From: Brachypterus glaber
Taxonomy: Eukaryota; Arthropoda; Insecta; Coleoptera; Kateretidae
Direction: 5' to 3'
Length of the DNA: 64,000 bases
Assembly: GCA_958510825.1 (NCBI GenBank)
Contig: OY294045.1
Span: 98,082,988 to 98,146,987, forward strand
The notes under the pieces: model-generated
What the model was told of the DNA's origin: nothing
Seen by the model: only the letters and a program-made list of their open reading frames with translations
Databases searched by the model: none
Part shown: piece after piece, positions 22,428 to 34,004 of the stretch
Numbering within the stretch: the stretch's first letter is position 1
Layout of the letters: every line of letters begins with the position of its first letter
Made by a program: the position numbers and the translations under genes

Positions 22428-24778
22428 ATGGATGAATCTATGACAGGTATGTACATTATTTACTCTTACTACCGTTTTGAAATATTAATCACCACAGAAG
22501 TTATGTCCCATGAAACTTAGCATTTTTTTAACGAATAATAAACTAAATTTTGACTTTAAAAGTGAAAAAGTTACAGTGCCTATTGAGACCCAGTTATTTT
22601 TTTGAGTTTTTCTGTGAGCTTATACCACTAGCTATTTAAAAATCTTAATTTCACCTGCCCATTACTGCCACCTAAATTCCAATCATGTTCTAAATACATC
22701 AAGGTCCAAAGGTGGATTTTTCAACTAAATTTCTTTTTTCTAGCTGGGTCATCAGAAATGCAAACAATCTCTCGTTTGGACTTCTACAACAGTATTCAGC
22801 AGCAGCAGGCTCCGAATTTCGACGAAAAAATGGACTTAGCCGATCAACATTTGTTATCAAGAAATCAATACACCGAAGAACTGAAACAAGTATACAAGCG
22901 TCAAATGTCGAGGTTGAAAGCTGCTCTTAGAAATATGTGGTCGTCTTCATCAAGAACTCATGAAAAATTTATTAAGAAGCACGGCACTTGGCTGCAAGGG
23001 AGTTTCCAAATACCGATACCGGCCACCCTATCCACTCCATCATCAGCAGGACGACCAAGAAAAAGTTTTGTCGATTCAAGTGAACGATCAAAGAGGAGAA
23101 AAACAGAACAGCTCAGGAAAGATGTGGAACCAGAAGCTATTGTTTTTGCAGCTGAAACTTGTTTAACAACAAGTGGCAAAAGAAGTGCTGCAACCGTCCT
23201 GAAAGTTCTTCAATCATCTCCTAAAAGAGCGGGAAAGTATAAAAAAGCCTACCGCAGCAGCCTTGAACCTACAAAAAAATCATTGACACCGTTACAGGCT
23301 CTTTCAATATTTGCTGACGCAGGTCTAACAAAATCTCAATATGAAATCGTTCGTACAAGCGATAAGAAGAAATGGCCCTGCTACAGTATTTTGGCTAAAG
23401 AAAAAAAACATGCTATCCTGATTCTGATTCGTTCACAGTCACAGAAAGTTTAGCTGAAGTAGACTTACAAAGTCTGTTAAACCATACTGCCGAAAGATTG
23501 CTATTGTTTTTAGAAGAAGTTATCAAGACTTTAACGGAAAGTGAGCGTAAAAATATGAAACTATATACGAAATGGGGTTGTGATGGCTCCCAGCAGACAC
23601 AGTTTAATCAAAAGTTTGAGGATGACACTCATTCTGATGCCAGTATATTTCAATGCTCAATGGTTCCACTACAGCTAACTTGTGGAGTAAATAAAAAGGT
23701 TATCTGGCAAAACTCTACACCATCATCTCCAAGGTTTTGCAGGCCAATTCGAATTAGGTTTATAAAAGAAACTGCTGATGTAATAGCTGAAGAAATTGCT
23801 TACATGGAAAACAAAATTGCAGATCTAAAACCAACTAAACTTCAAGATATAGCAGTAGAACATGTAATGATGTTAACCATGGTGGATGGAAAAGTCTGTA
23901 ACGCAGCAACCACCACTACATCGACAATGCGATGTTATATTTGTGGAGCAACATCGAAGCAATTTAATGATTTGGACAGAGAATGTGTTGACAAGCAAAG
24001 CACCTACAAATTTGGACTGTCAATTCTGCATGCTAGAATACGGTGTTTTGAAAGTCTCCTTCACCTATCATATAAATTGCCTTTGAAAAAATGGCAGAAA
24101 AAGCTAAATGAAGATGAGAAGAGACTCATCTCAGATAGAAAGAAGAAAATTCAAGATGAATTCAAGAGCGAAATGGGCATTCTTGTCGACATACCTAAGG
24201 CTGGATTTGGGAACACCAATAACGGCAACACAAGCAGGAGATTCTTCAACGACCCGGAAACATCTGCAGCTATCACTGGAGTTGACGTAAGTTTGATTGC
24301 TAGAATAAAAATTATCCTACAAGTAATTTCCAGTGGCCACAAGATTGATGTAGAAAAGTTCAGACAGTATACTTTGGATACGGCAAAACTTTATGTTGAA
24401 CTATACCCCTGGTGTCCAATGACTCCAACTCTGCATAAAGTTTTAGTACACGGTCCTGATATAGTAGAGAATGCGCTTTTGCCAATTGGACAATTGTCAG
24501 AAGAGGCTGCCGAAGCCAGAAACAAACATTTCCGGGAGTACAGACTTAGCTATGCTAGAAAATTTTCTAGAAAAGATTGTAACCAAGATATCATCAATAG
24601 GTTATTGTTAACATCCGACCCTCTGTTGTCCAGCCTTGGGAAAAAGAAACACAAACTTACAAAGCCTTTTTCAAAAGAAGCTGTGGAAATGCTGCTTCCT
24701 GGAGAAGTCCAAGATTCCGACACTGAAAACAGTGAAAATGAAGAATATTCTGACAATGACGAAGTAGAATCTAATTAA
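22428..24778 (+). CDS. Transib transposase (RAG1-like DDE), one frameshift
   Basis: A 19-bp first exon (22428-22446, MDESMT) is joined to 22744 by a GT-AG intron with a T-rich acceptor, both in phase 1. The N-terminal part runs to an A8 tract at 23401-23408. One base is missing there: the plus-one frame continues with CYPDSDSFTVTE, the expected sequence, and then stays open to 24778. DDE residues: D in CDGS (23582-23584), D in MVDGKVCNA (23885-23887) and E in EEAAEARNK (24512-24514). A zinc-binding pair CYIC and HKVLVH matches the RAG1/Transib fold. The enzyme cuts at the element ends by a hairpin mechanism. The tail is acidic. An assembly homopolymer error would restore an intact gene, but a genuine mutation is equally possible. 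Confidence 0.9.
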
Positions 24779-24995
24779 ATATCAAAATATATATATGTTA
24801 TTTACCATAATAAAGTTTGAAAAATAATATAATTTTTATTTCCTCAACTCCTATTGAATGAAAAAAATGTAATCCTTAAAGTACCCATCTTTCCCCTATA
24901 TTGAACGCCATTGGCTTGGGTTTGTACAAAATGCATATATTTTACAATTTCTTGCCATATGGTAAGGTTTTCCGCCAATAAAAAGACATAAATAA

Positions 24996-25031
24996 TTTTG
25001 GCCAGCTAAAATCGTCAAATACTCCTATGTG
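24996..25031 (-). repeat. Transib right terminal inverted repeat
   Basis: This is the complement of the left end, ending ATGTG next to the CGACT duplication (25032-25036). Confidence 0.9.
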
Positions 25032-25089
25032 CGACTTGGAACCAATAATGTTGAACCTTTGAATGCGAGATTTATTTTTGGAAAGGTAT

Positions 25090-25320
25090 ATTTGCAGAGC
25101 GGGCACGCGTTAAATCCACATTCTTCTTTTATGACGATTTTTATATTTTGTGTATGAGTTACATCCCAGAGCCAATTTCAGGGCCCTATTTATATAGGAT
25201 TTAACAAAGATGGCTGGATTCTGAGTTCATCCATGTAACTCATACACAAAATATAAAAATCGTCATAAAAGAAAAATGCTGAAAGTAGATTTAACGCGAT
25301 TTGCGTGCCCGCTCTACATT
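25090..25320. mobile_element. Hairpin MITE, about 230 bp
   Basis: TGCAGAGCGGGCACGCGTTA is complemented at the right end, and the arms also share ATAAAAATCGTCATAAAAG. No coding capacity. It lies 58 bp after the Transib end. Confidence 0.65.
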
Positions 25321-25495
25321 TAGTTATATAATTTATACTAGCTCCAACGAACTAACAACTCTTCTCTCTAGAATACGCATACCGTTAATATAAAGTATCG
25401 CCAACATCTTGGTTTGTTTGTAAACAAATAGTAGGTATATTCAGGCCTGAACAATAACAATTACCAGTAACTGTTATTGTTGTCTCTGTTAGAAC

Positions 25496-25876
25496 TGTAA
25501 GGAATCATTTTATTTGTAGTTTTTACTAACTAAATACAGATACTACCGATAGAGGTCCGCTGATAACAGGTGACCGTTATTTCAGTCTTTTAACCACGCG
25601 CTTCAGTGTGTAAAGTATAGTACTTTGATACAACCGTGGGTGGTTATATTTTGCCTGTATATTTGAATATAGTACAAAATTGTGCCTGGTGTATTTAGGT
25701 AAGTTTTGTACGTCAAGTATTTAAGCTTTTGTAAGTAATTTTGTATTTTGTATTTAGGTATAAATCTTTACGACACTGTTGCTCACATAATTAATAATAA
25801 ACCGATTGTTGATCCTATTTTGGTTTTTTCGCTGTGCAACCCTCTCCCCTGAGTCTCATCTTACCGTCTCGTTACA
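25496..25876. mobile_element. Solo LTR 1, 381 bp
   Basis: It starts TGTAAGGAATC and ends CTCGTTACA (TG...CA). GAAC duplicates at both sides (25492-25495 and 25877-25880), and the uninterrupted MITE has a single GAAC there. An AATAAA word is present near 25796. No internal region or second LTR is seen, so it is a recombination remnant of an LTR retrotransposon. Confidence 0.75.
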
Positions 25877-25963
25877 GAACAAAGCTGTGCGAGTAAGACA
25901 AATGTATATGTTGGCTACGTTTTTGTCAGTTTTGAGAAATGCAATGCCTATTCTAAAGAGAAG

Positions 25964-26599
25964 TGTTGTGTGACGTCGAAAGGTCCCATTCGGTGATATG
26001 GGATTGCCTCCGTAACATCGCCTTTATGATATTAATTAAGTGGACTGCGAATAGGTATTAATGATTGAAAAGAATATTAAAGACAAAACGACAGTTCCAA
26101 TAATATATATGGTAATCTTACCTTAGCTACAGCATTCAGCACGACAGGTCATGACCGCCATTTCTTCACAGGAGACACCACATAATTGGAAACTGATGTA
26201 CGCGAATTTAAGTTTGTTTGACCAGTGTAGGTATACACTACTAATTATTTAAATACATATGTGTATATGGAACTTATTTCTATAGTTTGCAGCCGTAAAT
26301 ATGGTAAATTCTAACGAATGCCCGCGGCGTGGTATATTCGTCAGCTGATTTGAGTATATTTTTATTGACACGCATCGATCGTTCTCGAGCGTCAAATTGC
26401 TACTGCTTGCGGAAGGCAACCTACCCGAACTCATGCGCAGAAAAGCTAGGAGGTTTTCAGCGCGTTACTTACAAAAATACAATTAATTTAAAACAAAATA
26501 TTATTTTTGAATTATAACTAAGTAAAGAAATTAAATAAAATTATGTATAATAAAACCCAAATTAAAAATAAATACAAACACAGAAATGTGGTTGTAACA
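25964..26599. mobile_element. Solo LTR 2, 636 bp
   Basis: It starts TGTTGTGTGACG and ends GTTGTAACA. AGAAG is duplicated at 25959-25963 and 26600-26604, and the intact MITE reads AGAAGAGTTATTAG at that point. It contains an AATAAA motif near 26550. It is a different family from solo LTR 1, judging by sequence and length. Confidence 0.75.
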
Positions 26600-27069
26600 A
26601 GAAGAGTTATTAGTTCGTTGATTAGCTCTAATTTGAAAGACTTGGTTATTTCGAGTACATTACTATTAAGGATTCTATACTTTTTTTTAAAATATTTTAA
26701 ATTTATTCAGCTTTTAAATATTAAAGCGTGAATGAGATTCTTAATAAAATAATAACTAAAATCAAATTACGGTACCTAACTCGTTAACAAACAAAAAAAT
26801 AATTTGAGTCATGCACTAACAATGATTAATTCATTAAAAAGAGAAATACAGAACATTTAAATCACTAACGATGTGGTTTAGTAGATTTAAATCAAAAGGT
26901 CTGCAGAGGTGACAGATCTTTTAATTTAAATCCACAAAACCGCATTTTTTGCTTTTTAAAGCCAGAGACGGCCACAGTATTTTTATGGTCTATTTATTTA
27001 TGGCCTATTTTACTTTTTAACAGTAAAGGGTGCAGGGTGTAGCCAGACTTTTTTGCAATTTTGGTAAGC

Positions 27070-28080
27070 AAATTTAGCGCCGCAGTCAATTTTGATTACA
27101 ATTTTCAAGGTCACGCACTTTCACGTTGAAATTTGAAAAACAATTTATTAAAAAAAAACTTCTAATCGACAGAGGAAATAAGAAAACCCTAAATTTTCGC
27201 ATTTCCCAGACACATCAGAACTTGCAGACATGTAAATAATTTTATAAAATATATTAATTAAAATTGTAATTACTATATTAATATCACATTATTGATTAAC
27301 AAGTTAAGGGAAGCAGGCAATTTTTTTACAGTTCACAGTTTTACAGGATAAGCAATTTCCAAGACATTCAAAAAGCAAACTATTTTATAAAATTGCAAAT
27401 AAGTAGAGAAAATCTCTTAAATTAGTTATCTTGTTTAGCGCCGCAGGCAAAATCTTTTAGAAATCTTAATTTTTTTTACATTTCCCAGACACCTCAGAAT
27501 TTAAAATGTAAATAATCTTATAAATCTCTTAATTAAAATTGTAATATCACAGCATTGGTAATAAAGTTTAGCTCCGTAGGCGAAAATTTTTACAGTTTAC
27601 AGCTTTCAGGACAAACAATTTCTAAGAATTCGAAAAGCAAATATTTTTTATAAATTTTTAAATAAGTAGGTGAAACCTCTTAAAACACAAGTTATTATGC
27701 TTAGCGCCGCAGTCAAAAAAATTTAGAAATCTTAAGTTTTTGCATTTCCCAGACACCCCAAAATTTGACATGTAAATAATTTTACAAAATCTATTAGTTA
27801 AAATTGTAATATCACATTATAAAGAAAATTTTAAGATTTTATAGTTTTTTCCAGATAAGCAAATTATTTTATAAAACTTCAAATGGGTAGGTAAAAACCT
27901 CTTAAAATACAACTGATCATGTTTAACACCGCAGGCAAAAATCTTTAGAAATATTGATGCTTCACATTTTTGAGTTTGATGGATCATATTATCTTATAAA
28001 ATCTATTAACAAAAATCGAGATATTAGCGCCGCAGGCGATTTTTTTTGAAAAGCTAACAAGCAAAATATTTAAAAAGTAA
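27070..28080 (-). repeat. Degenerate satellite, same family as 9180-9790
   Basis: At least six units start with TTAGCGCCGCAGGC or close variants (27078, 27427, 27568, 27701, 27924, 28025), with shared words CATTTCCCAGACAC and AATTGTAATATCACA. On the other strand the word is GCCTGCGGCGCTAA, the motif of the 9.2-kb array. Confidence 0.6.
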
Positions 28081-28084
28081 TTTT

Positions 28085-28630
28085 AAAAACATTAAATTTG
28101 AGGGCTTGGAGAGGGGGGGGGGGGTTGGGTGCGCCATTGTCGACTTCAAACTTTTAAATAAGATAACACTTAAATAATATAACTTAAACTATGTTTATGC
28201 ATATATTTGATATTTTTATCTATTAATATGTGTGCAAGGGCTAATAGGGGGGTATTTTTTTTAAATAGAGTCGTGTGATATATCATTTTAAAGCCAAAAA
28301 GTTGTCCATTTGACCATAAATTTTAATTAAAAAAAAATTTTTGAGGGTTCGAAAAAATTAAAAAAAAAATCGCAAAAAAAAAATCAAAAATCAAAATTAA
28401 TTCTATACTAAAAGATAGTTTAATTTTTCCTATTTACGCGTTTCACATTTTAATTTGATATCTCAACTCGTTCAAAAGCTATGAGGAGGGTGAGGGTTCT
28501 ACTTCTAATTCTTTTGGACCGCACTGTATATAAAAGAATTATACTTATTTACGAGTTTTGTAGGAATTTTTAAATAGGATAATTCTATAGATTTTAAATG
28601 AAACTACATATTAGCATACATCATCAGATT
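28085..28630. other. AT-rich stretch with poly-G run
   Basis: A G-run lies at about 28103-28122. I see no gene. Confidence 0.5.
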
Positions 28631-28632
28631 TA

Positions 28633-28780
28633 CGGCCTATCCAGAAGCTTGCATAAGAACATAAAACATAAGAATGCGATGCCGTGATTGGCTTACAAGA
28701 TACATGGCGGCACATCAAGCCAATCACGGCATCGCATTGTTATGTACTATGCTGTTATGCGGGCCTGTGGATAGGCACTT
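28633..28780 (-). mobile_element. Palindromic MITE, about 150 bp, copy 2
   Basis: This is the reverse orientation of 13347-13497 and shares GCATAAGAACATAAAACATA and GATGCCGTGATTGGCTT. Confidence 0.7.
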
Positions 28781-28872
28781 AAATATAAATTATGCCAGAT
28801 ATATCGTTATAATACATTGATATAAAAAATATCAATGCCAAATACAGTTTTAGTTTATATGACATATAGATT

Positions 28873-29929
28873 CCCAGGTAGCAAAATAACATGACATTCA
28901 CGTGAAAGTCACGTTAATATGTGACATGTGATGTTAAGATTGTAGTCTCATTTAACAAGAATGTAGCATGGTGGGGATGTCCTAAGTCCGCTCCTAATAA
29001 CATCACACAATGACATCCCGAAAATAACGTGTTTGTGACATCATAAATCCACATTCCTGTTATATCTAATATCTTATGGATGCCGTTACTGGTACTTTAA
29101 TATTTAAATAATATTCTAGGATATTAGCTTTTTCTAAATTAAAACCATTAAAAACGCTATAACCCTATAAAAAATCGAGTTTGTTTGTTTGTTTGTTTGT
29201 TTAACCTGATACTATTCTACTTAATTAAGCATCCCCTAAGTCCAGGACTTGTGTGGGCTAGTAGTAGAGGGAACCACCGGCTTATACTGACTTTCGAACC
29301 AGTTTCTAGGGAGTGTCCGTTTCACTTATCGCCTTCACCAAATTTCAATTATTAATTAACTGAAAAAGGCAAATCGGCGCCAGTGAGAATCGAACTCACT
29401 ATAGTAGACTTGCTATGCATACGCGCTAGCCACTACGCTATGCCTCCCATTAAAATCAATCATTAATTGAAACAATCACAGATTGAAACAGATAGATTCT
29501 AAATACGAAATTGCAGATTAAGCGGAGAATAAATTCCTTTAATCCATGTCCGTGGTCTTGAGAAGCCCGGCAGAGCCCCCTATCCATTGGAAATCGTATA
29601 ATGTGTATACAATTTCCTTATAATAATTTACTCTATCAACATCATCTTATATCGATTTTTTTGCTTCGAACGTCGGTAAGAAGCAAAATAACATGACATT
29701 TACGTGAAAGCCACGTTAATATGTGACATGCGATATATTCACAGCGTTGGTAAATATTTGTTATTAAATAACATGGTTGTCACGTCACACGTGTTACGTT
29801 GCAAATGTGATGTTAAAAACTTGTTATTTTTCAATATTATGTGATGTTATGATTTAGTTTAAAAATACACCCAAAAGTGATGTTAATTTCTTGTAATATA
29901 ACATCCCTTGCTACCTGGGTTGGGTTTCC
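28873..29929. mobile_element. Non-autonomous element with CCCAGGTAGCAA ends, copy 1
   Basis: The ends are CCCAGGTAGCAAAATAACAT and its near-complement ATAACATCCCTTGCTACCTGGG. Inside are many ACATGAC/GTGATGTTA words. A SINE is inserted at 29180-29449. The empty-site copy is at 32278-33030. Confidence 0.75.
29180..29449 (-). mobile_element. tRNA-derived SINE, copy 2
   Basis: This is the reverse complement of the SINE at 21090, with its (CAAA)n tail at 29180-29201. Comparison with 32278-33030, which lacks it, confirms insertion. Confidence 0.85.
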
Positions 29930-30051
29930 TGTTACTTTTAAATTTTATACATTAAAATAAAAAAAAAACAAATTAATAAATATTTATTATATCATTAAAA
30001 TGACATTAATATGGGATAAAAAAATCAACTTATTATACTATTTACAGCATG

Positions 30052-30206
30052 TAAGGGAACGTTCAAGTATTACGTGACGCTCCTAGGGGGGGGTGGGGGT
30101 CATTTTGGATTGTTACGCCCATGTTAATGGTATAAGAAAATAGCGTTACAGGGGGGGGTTCAAAATGATCAAATTTTGCGTTACGTAATACTAGAACGTT
30201 CCCTAA
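30052..30206. mobile_element. MITE with AGGGAACGTTCAAGTATTAC ends, copy 1
   Basis: TIRs of about 30 bp enclose two G-rich runs. A second copy lies at 58135-58286, close to an exon of gene A. Confidence 0.7.
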
Positions 30207-30213
30207 GTGCTAG

Positions 30214-30214
<1 letters not shown>

Positions 30215-30252
<38 letters not shown>
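30215..30252. repeat. (TAA)n microsatellite
   Basis: About twelve units of TAA. It may be the tail of a retroposon, but no body was recognised. Confidence 0.85.
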
Positions 30253-30254
<2 letters not shown>

Positions 30255-30699
30255 TAAACGGTAGTTATGAATTTCCCAAAATCTCCAAAAAACGACATAG
30301 ACCAAAAATTCTTGGATGCAAACGTGTTTCATGAAAACGAAACTTTAAAAATGTCAGTCCGACACAATAACTCAAGAACGAATAATCCGATCGACTCAGG
30401 AAAAATCAAGTTCTGGGAGGGGAAGATCCCTATTGTTTTTAAAAATAATCCCCCCAAAAACAAAAAAGTTATTGGGGTTTTAACTTAAAAAAAAAGGTTT
30501 TTCGTTTTTCGACAAAAAAATCTTTTGAATTTCTTTTTATTTTTATTTTTTGGCAAACTTTTTTTTTGTTTTTGAAAAAGAATTTTTTTTTGAAAAAAAA
30601 GTGTTATTAAAAAAAAAAGATTTTTTGTTTTATTCTTTTATTGGTACCGATTTTTTATTTTGTGTATCAATACCCCTTTAAATACAAAAAAATTAAAAG

Positions 30700-31152
30700 T
30701 GCATACAGTAAACACTTTTTATTAGTTCCAAAAAGACATTTTTATTTCGATTTGAAACAAAACTAGGTAACCATTTAAGGGGACTTTTCGTTTCATAATT
30801 CGCAAAAAATAAAGTTTTAATTTTTTTTTGTGAAAAGAATATTGTATTTTATATTGTATTGTATTAAACTGATTTCTTTTGGACATATTTATAAAACATA
30901 TTAAGAATATAAAAATTTTTTTTTTGCATTTTTAGTACATCTTGACCACTTCAGCGGTCTAGGTCAAATTCTTTATAGTGAAAATCCTAATCCCGCATAA
31001 TATTTTTTATTAATATTTTATTTGTATTTATTGATAGATATATTTTGTATTTTTGCAATGCAAAAATTTATTTATGTGTATATTTTGTAACATATATGTA
31101 GATGTTTATTTATACTTGTCCTGTCATTGGTGTATACTGTTGGTCAATAAAG

Positions 31153-31188
<36 letters not shown>

Positions 31189-31905
31189 AGGGCGTCTTCC
31201 AAAAGACAGTTTTTAAACGGCTCCACAGTTTTTGGGCTTCCTGTAACACATAGAGTAAAAATTCCAACGGGATTCTATTCATAAGACTAAATACTAGTAA
31301 CTAAACCTAAAAAATATTCTATTTTTAATATTTTTATCATTGTATAAACATTTTTCTGAAAAATTAAAAAAAAGCCATTAAATTTTTCAGAAAAATGTTT
31401 ATTATAAGATGATAAAAATATTAAAAATAGAATATTTTTTTGGTTTAGTTACTAGTGACACATATATAAATATCAAGATGTACTAAAAATGCAAAAAAAA
31501 ACATTTTTTTTATATAATAATATGTTTTATAAATATGTCCAACAGAAATCAGTTTAATAAATTCGGGTAAATACATGTTAAAATGAACTTAATATAACCT
31601 AAATAACCTAAACTAAACTAAATAATAAATTAAACTATATAATTAAATATAAAAAAATTCGTCCAAACCCGGCTCAACGTTAAATGTCCCCATCACGGAG
31701 GCCGCGTTTCCCCTCTGAACCGCCAAGCTTATCCTTTGAGTGATGAAACTTTTTGATTTTTTGCCAACTTTAGAGAAAATTAAAAAAAATAATAAATACA
31801 ACAATATTCTTTTCACAAAAAAAATTAAAAAGCTTTTTTTCCAATTATGAAACGAACAGACCCTTAACCACTCCTATTGTACCATTAAAAAAACACACAC
31901 AAATT
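30700..31905. repeat. Large inverted repeat, with LINE tail and inner hairpin
   Basis: Arms at about 30780-30960 and 31480-31860 are complementary (for example AAACTGATTTCTTTTGGACA and its complement). Between them are a LINE 3' end with AATAAAG and (ATT)n at 31050-31184 and a hairpin at 31300-31450. Confidence 0.5.
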
Positions 31906-31999
31906 TTGTAACGATACCCCATATATAGCTTTAAAGATAAATGCCCACTATTATAATGTTTTCTTTGTAATTTTAATGAATTTATCTTTTTTATTACAG

Positions 32000-32079
32000 C
32001 TGGACATGGACACAGCCACGGAGGAAGTCCACATGATCATGTGCACCAACACAGTCATACTGAACATGAACATTTTTAA
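32000..32079 (+). CDS. Terminal exon encoding a histidine-rich C-terminus
   Basis: A strong acceptor (TTTTTTATTACAG at 31987-31999) precedes 80 bases ending at TAA (32077-32079). In phase 1 the frame reads GHGHSHGGSPHDHVHQ followed by HSHTEHEHF and stop, giving 25 full codons. The histidine density suggests metal binding or a flexible tail. The upstream exons must lie on the plus strand to the left, but I could not find any. The gene is not recognised. A chance ORF with this composition beside a good acceptor is unlikely, though not excluded. Confidence 0.55.
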
Positions 32080-32277
32080 GTTTCCATTCAAAAATATATG
32101 GAAAATAATTTGAAAAAGAAACCGCGTGCTGCGGTTTTCATCGTTTTTGAGTCCATTCAGTCAGGGACCTTGACCAACTGGAATTTGCAGTTTTAAACTG
32201 AAATATTTGATAAAAACTTTAGTGATAGGACTAAAATAGTGTATTTATAAAGTACGAAGGTGATATTTTATAAGACG

Positions 32278-33030
32278 GCCAGGTAGCAAAATAACATGAC
32301 ATTCACGTGATGTTAAGATTGTAGTCTCATTTAACAAGAATGTAGCATGGTGGGGATGTCCTAAGTCCGCCCCTAATAACATCACACAATGACATCCCGA
32401 AAATAACGTGTTTGTGACATCATAAATCCACATTCCTGTTATATCTAATATCTTATGGATGCCGTTACTGGTATTTTAATATTTAAATAATATCCTAGGA
32501 TATTAGCTTTTTCTAAATAAAACCATTAAAAACGCTATAACCCTATAAAAAAAATTGGATTTAAAATCAATCAGTAATTGAAACAATCACAGATAGAAAC
32601 AGATAGATTCTAAATACGAAATTGCAGATTAAGCGGAGAATATATTCCTTTAATCCGTGTCCGTGGTCTTGAGAAGCCCGGCAGAGCCCCCTATCCATTG
32701 GAAATCGTATAATGTGTATACAATTTCATTATAATAATTTACTCTATCAACATCATCTTATATCGATTTTTTTGCTTCGAACGTCGGTGAGAAGCAAAAT
32801 AACATGACATTCACGTGAAAGCCACGTTAATATGTGACGTGCCATATATCCACAGCGTTGCTAAATATTTGTTAATTAATAACATGGTTGTCACGTCTCA
32901 CGTGTTACGTTGCAAATGTGATGTTAAATACATGTTATTTTTCAATATTATGTGATGTTATGATTTAGTTTAAAAATACACCCAGAAGTGATGTTAATTT
33001 CTTGTAATATAACATCCCTTGCTACCTGGG
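32278..33030. mobile_element. Non-autonomous element with CCAGGTAGCAA ends, copy 2
   Basis: It matches 28873-29929 without the SINE, and also lacks about 25 bp near the left end. It sits about 200 bp downstream of the His-rich exon stop. Confidence 0.75.
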
Positions 33031-33084
33031 CGTATAAGTCCAAAACATGTATTAATTAATTAATTTAAAAACATAATATTTTTA

Positions 33085-33245
33085 CATAAATTAAAAAAAA
33101 CACATAATACCCGTTTGGGGCAGGTAAAATTTTTCAAAAAAAAAAAATCAAAATTATTGGTTTTTCGAAAAAACAAAAAAAATTGATTTTTTTTTTGAAA
33201 AAAATGCCACAAATAGGTATTATTATGTGTTTTTTTAAATTATTA
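33085..33245. repeat. Imperfect palindrome around ACACATAATA
   Basis: ACACATAATACC at the left is answered by GGTATTATTATGTGT at the right, with A/T runs between. It is probably a small MITE. Confidence 0.45.
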
Positions 33246-33600
33246 TAACAAAAACATAAATGTAAAACTTTACCGACCGCCCGTCACTGAACCATCACAC
33301 GGGTTGATGGCCCAGTAATGGCCCGTCGGTAATGTTTTGTTAGGAATGTACACGGAGAAAAATATAGATAAAAATTACCTTGCTTTCTTAGAATCCGTGT
33401 GCATAACATGTGCTGATTCTTATAAAAATTGTGCTGATTCTTATAAAAATTTACCAGAAAAACCAAAAAAAATATTGGTATAAAAGTTATACTGTTTCTT
33501 TAATAGCTAAGAAAAATTTTCAAAAATACAATAAATGTGTACCAATTTTAGTGCCAGCACGGTAATTTTATGTCGTAGATTTTTTTCTTCATAATTATAA

Positions 33601-33854
33601 CAACGAACTAATAACTCTTCACTCTAGAATAGGCATTTCATTCGTTAAAACTGACTAAAACGTCGGCAACATAAACATTCGTCTGTCTTACTCGCACATC
33701 TTTGTTCTAACAGAGACAACAATACCAGTTACTGGTAATTTTTATTGTTCAGGCCTGAATATACCTACTATTTGTTTACAAACAAACCGAGATGTTGGCG
33801 ATACTTTATTTTGACGGTATGCGTATTCTAGAAAGAAGAGTTATTAGTTCGTTG
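33601..33854. mobile_element. hAT/P-like MITE, uninterrupted, 8-bp duplication
   Basis: TIRs CAACGAACTAATAACTC and its complement bound 254 bp, flanked on both sides by AATTATAA (33593-33600 and 33855-33862). An 8-bp duplication fits the hAT or P superfamilies. It is the reference copy for those at 11457 and 25345. Confidence 0.85.
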
Positions 33855-34004
33855 AATTATAAAGCGATTCTGTATTTTTTTGCAGTAGCGTTAATTGCAA
33901 ACCCTTTAATTTAAGAAAGAAAATTTATTTTAATTTACAACTTGTAAATCTTTTGACCATCGAAGATCAAAAAATCGATTTTTTTTTAATTACTCTTAAA
34001 AGTC

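Larger units (their letters stand above)
22157..25031 (+). mobile_element. Transib DNA transposon, 2875 bp, both ends intact
   Basis: The left end CACTAAGGAGTATTTAATGA (22157) matches the complement of the right end (CACATAGGAGTATTTGACGA), and both continue TTTTAGCTGGCCAAAA. The element is flanked by CGACT (22152-22156 and 25032-25036), a 5-bp GC-rich duplication as expected for Transib. The CAC start also fits the family, whose ends resemble the RAG recombination-signal heptamer. It carries a transposase gene on the plus strand. Confidence 0.92.
25345..26620. mobile_element. hAT/P-like MITE with two nested solo LTRs
   Basis: The left TIR is at 25345 (CAACGAACTAACAACTC) and the right TIR GAGTTATTAGTTCGTTG ends at 26620. 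Removing the insertions at 25496-25876 and 25964-26599 leaves a unit similar to 33601-33854 in reverse orientation. Confidence 0.8.

Noticed and set aside
30267..30488. 73-codon ORF starting MNFPKSPKNDID
   Set aside because: Lysine- and asparagine-rich, with A-rich codons as expected for AT-rich non-coding DNA; no splice context or homology recognised.
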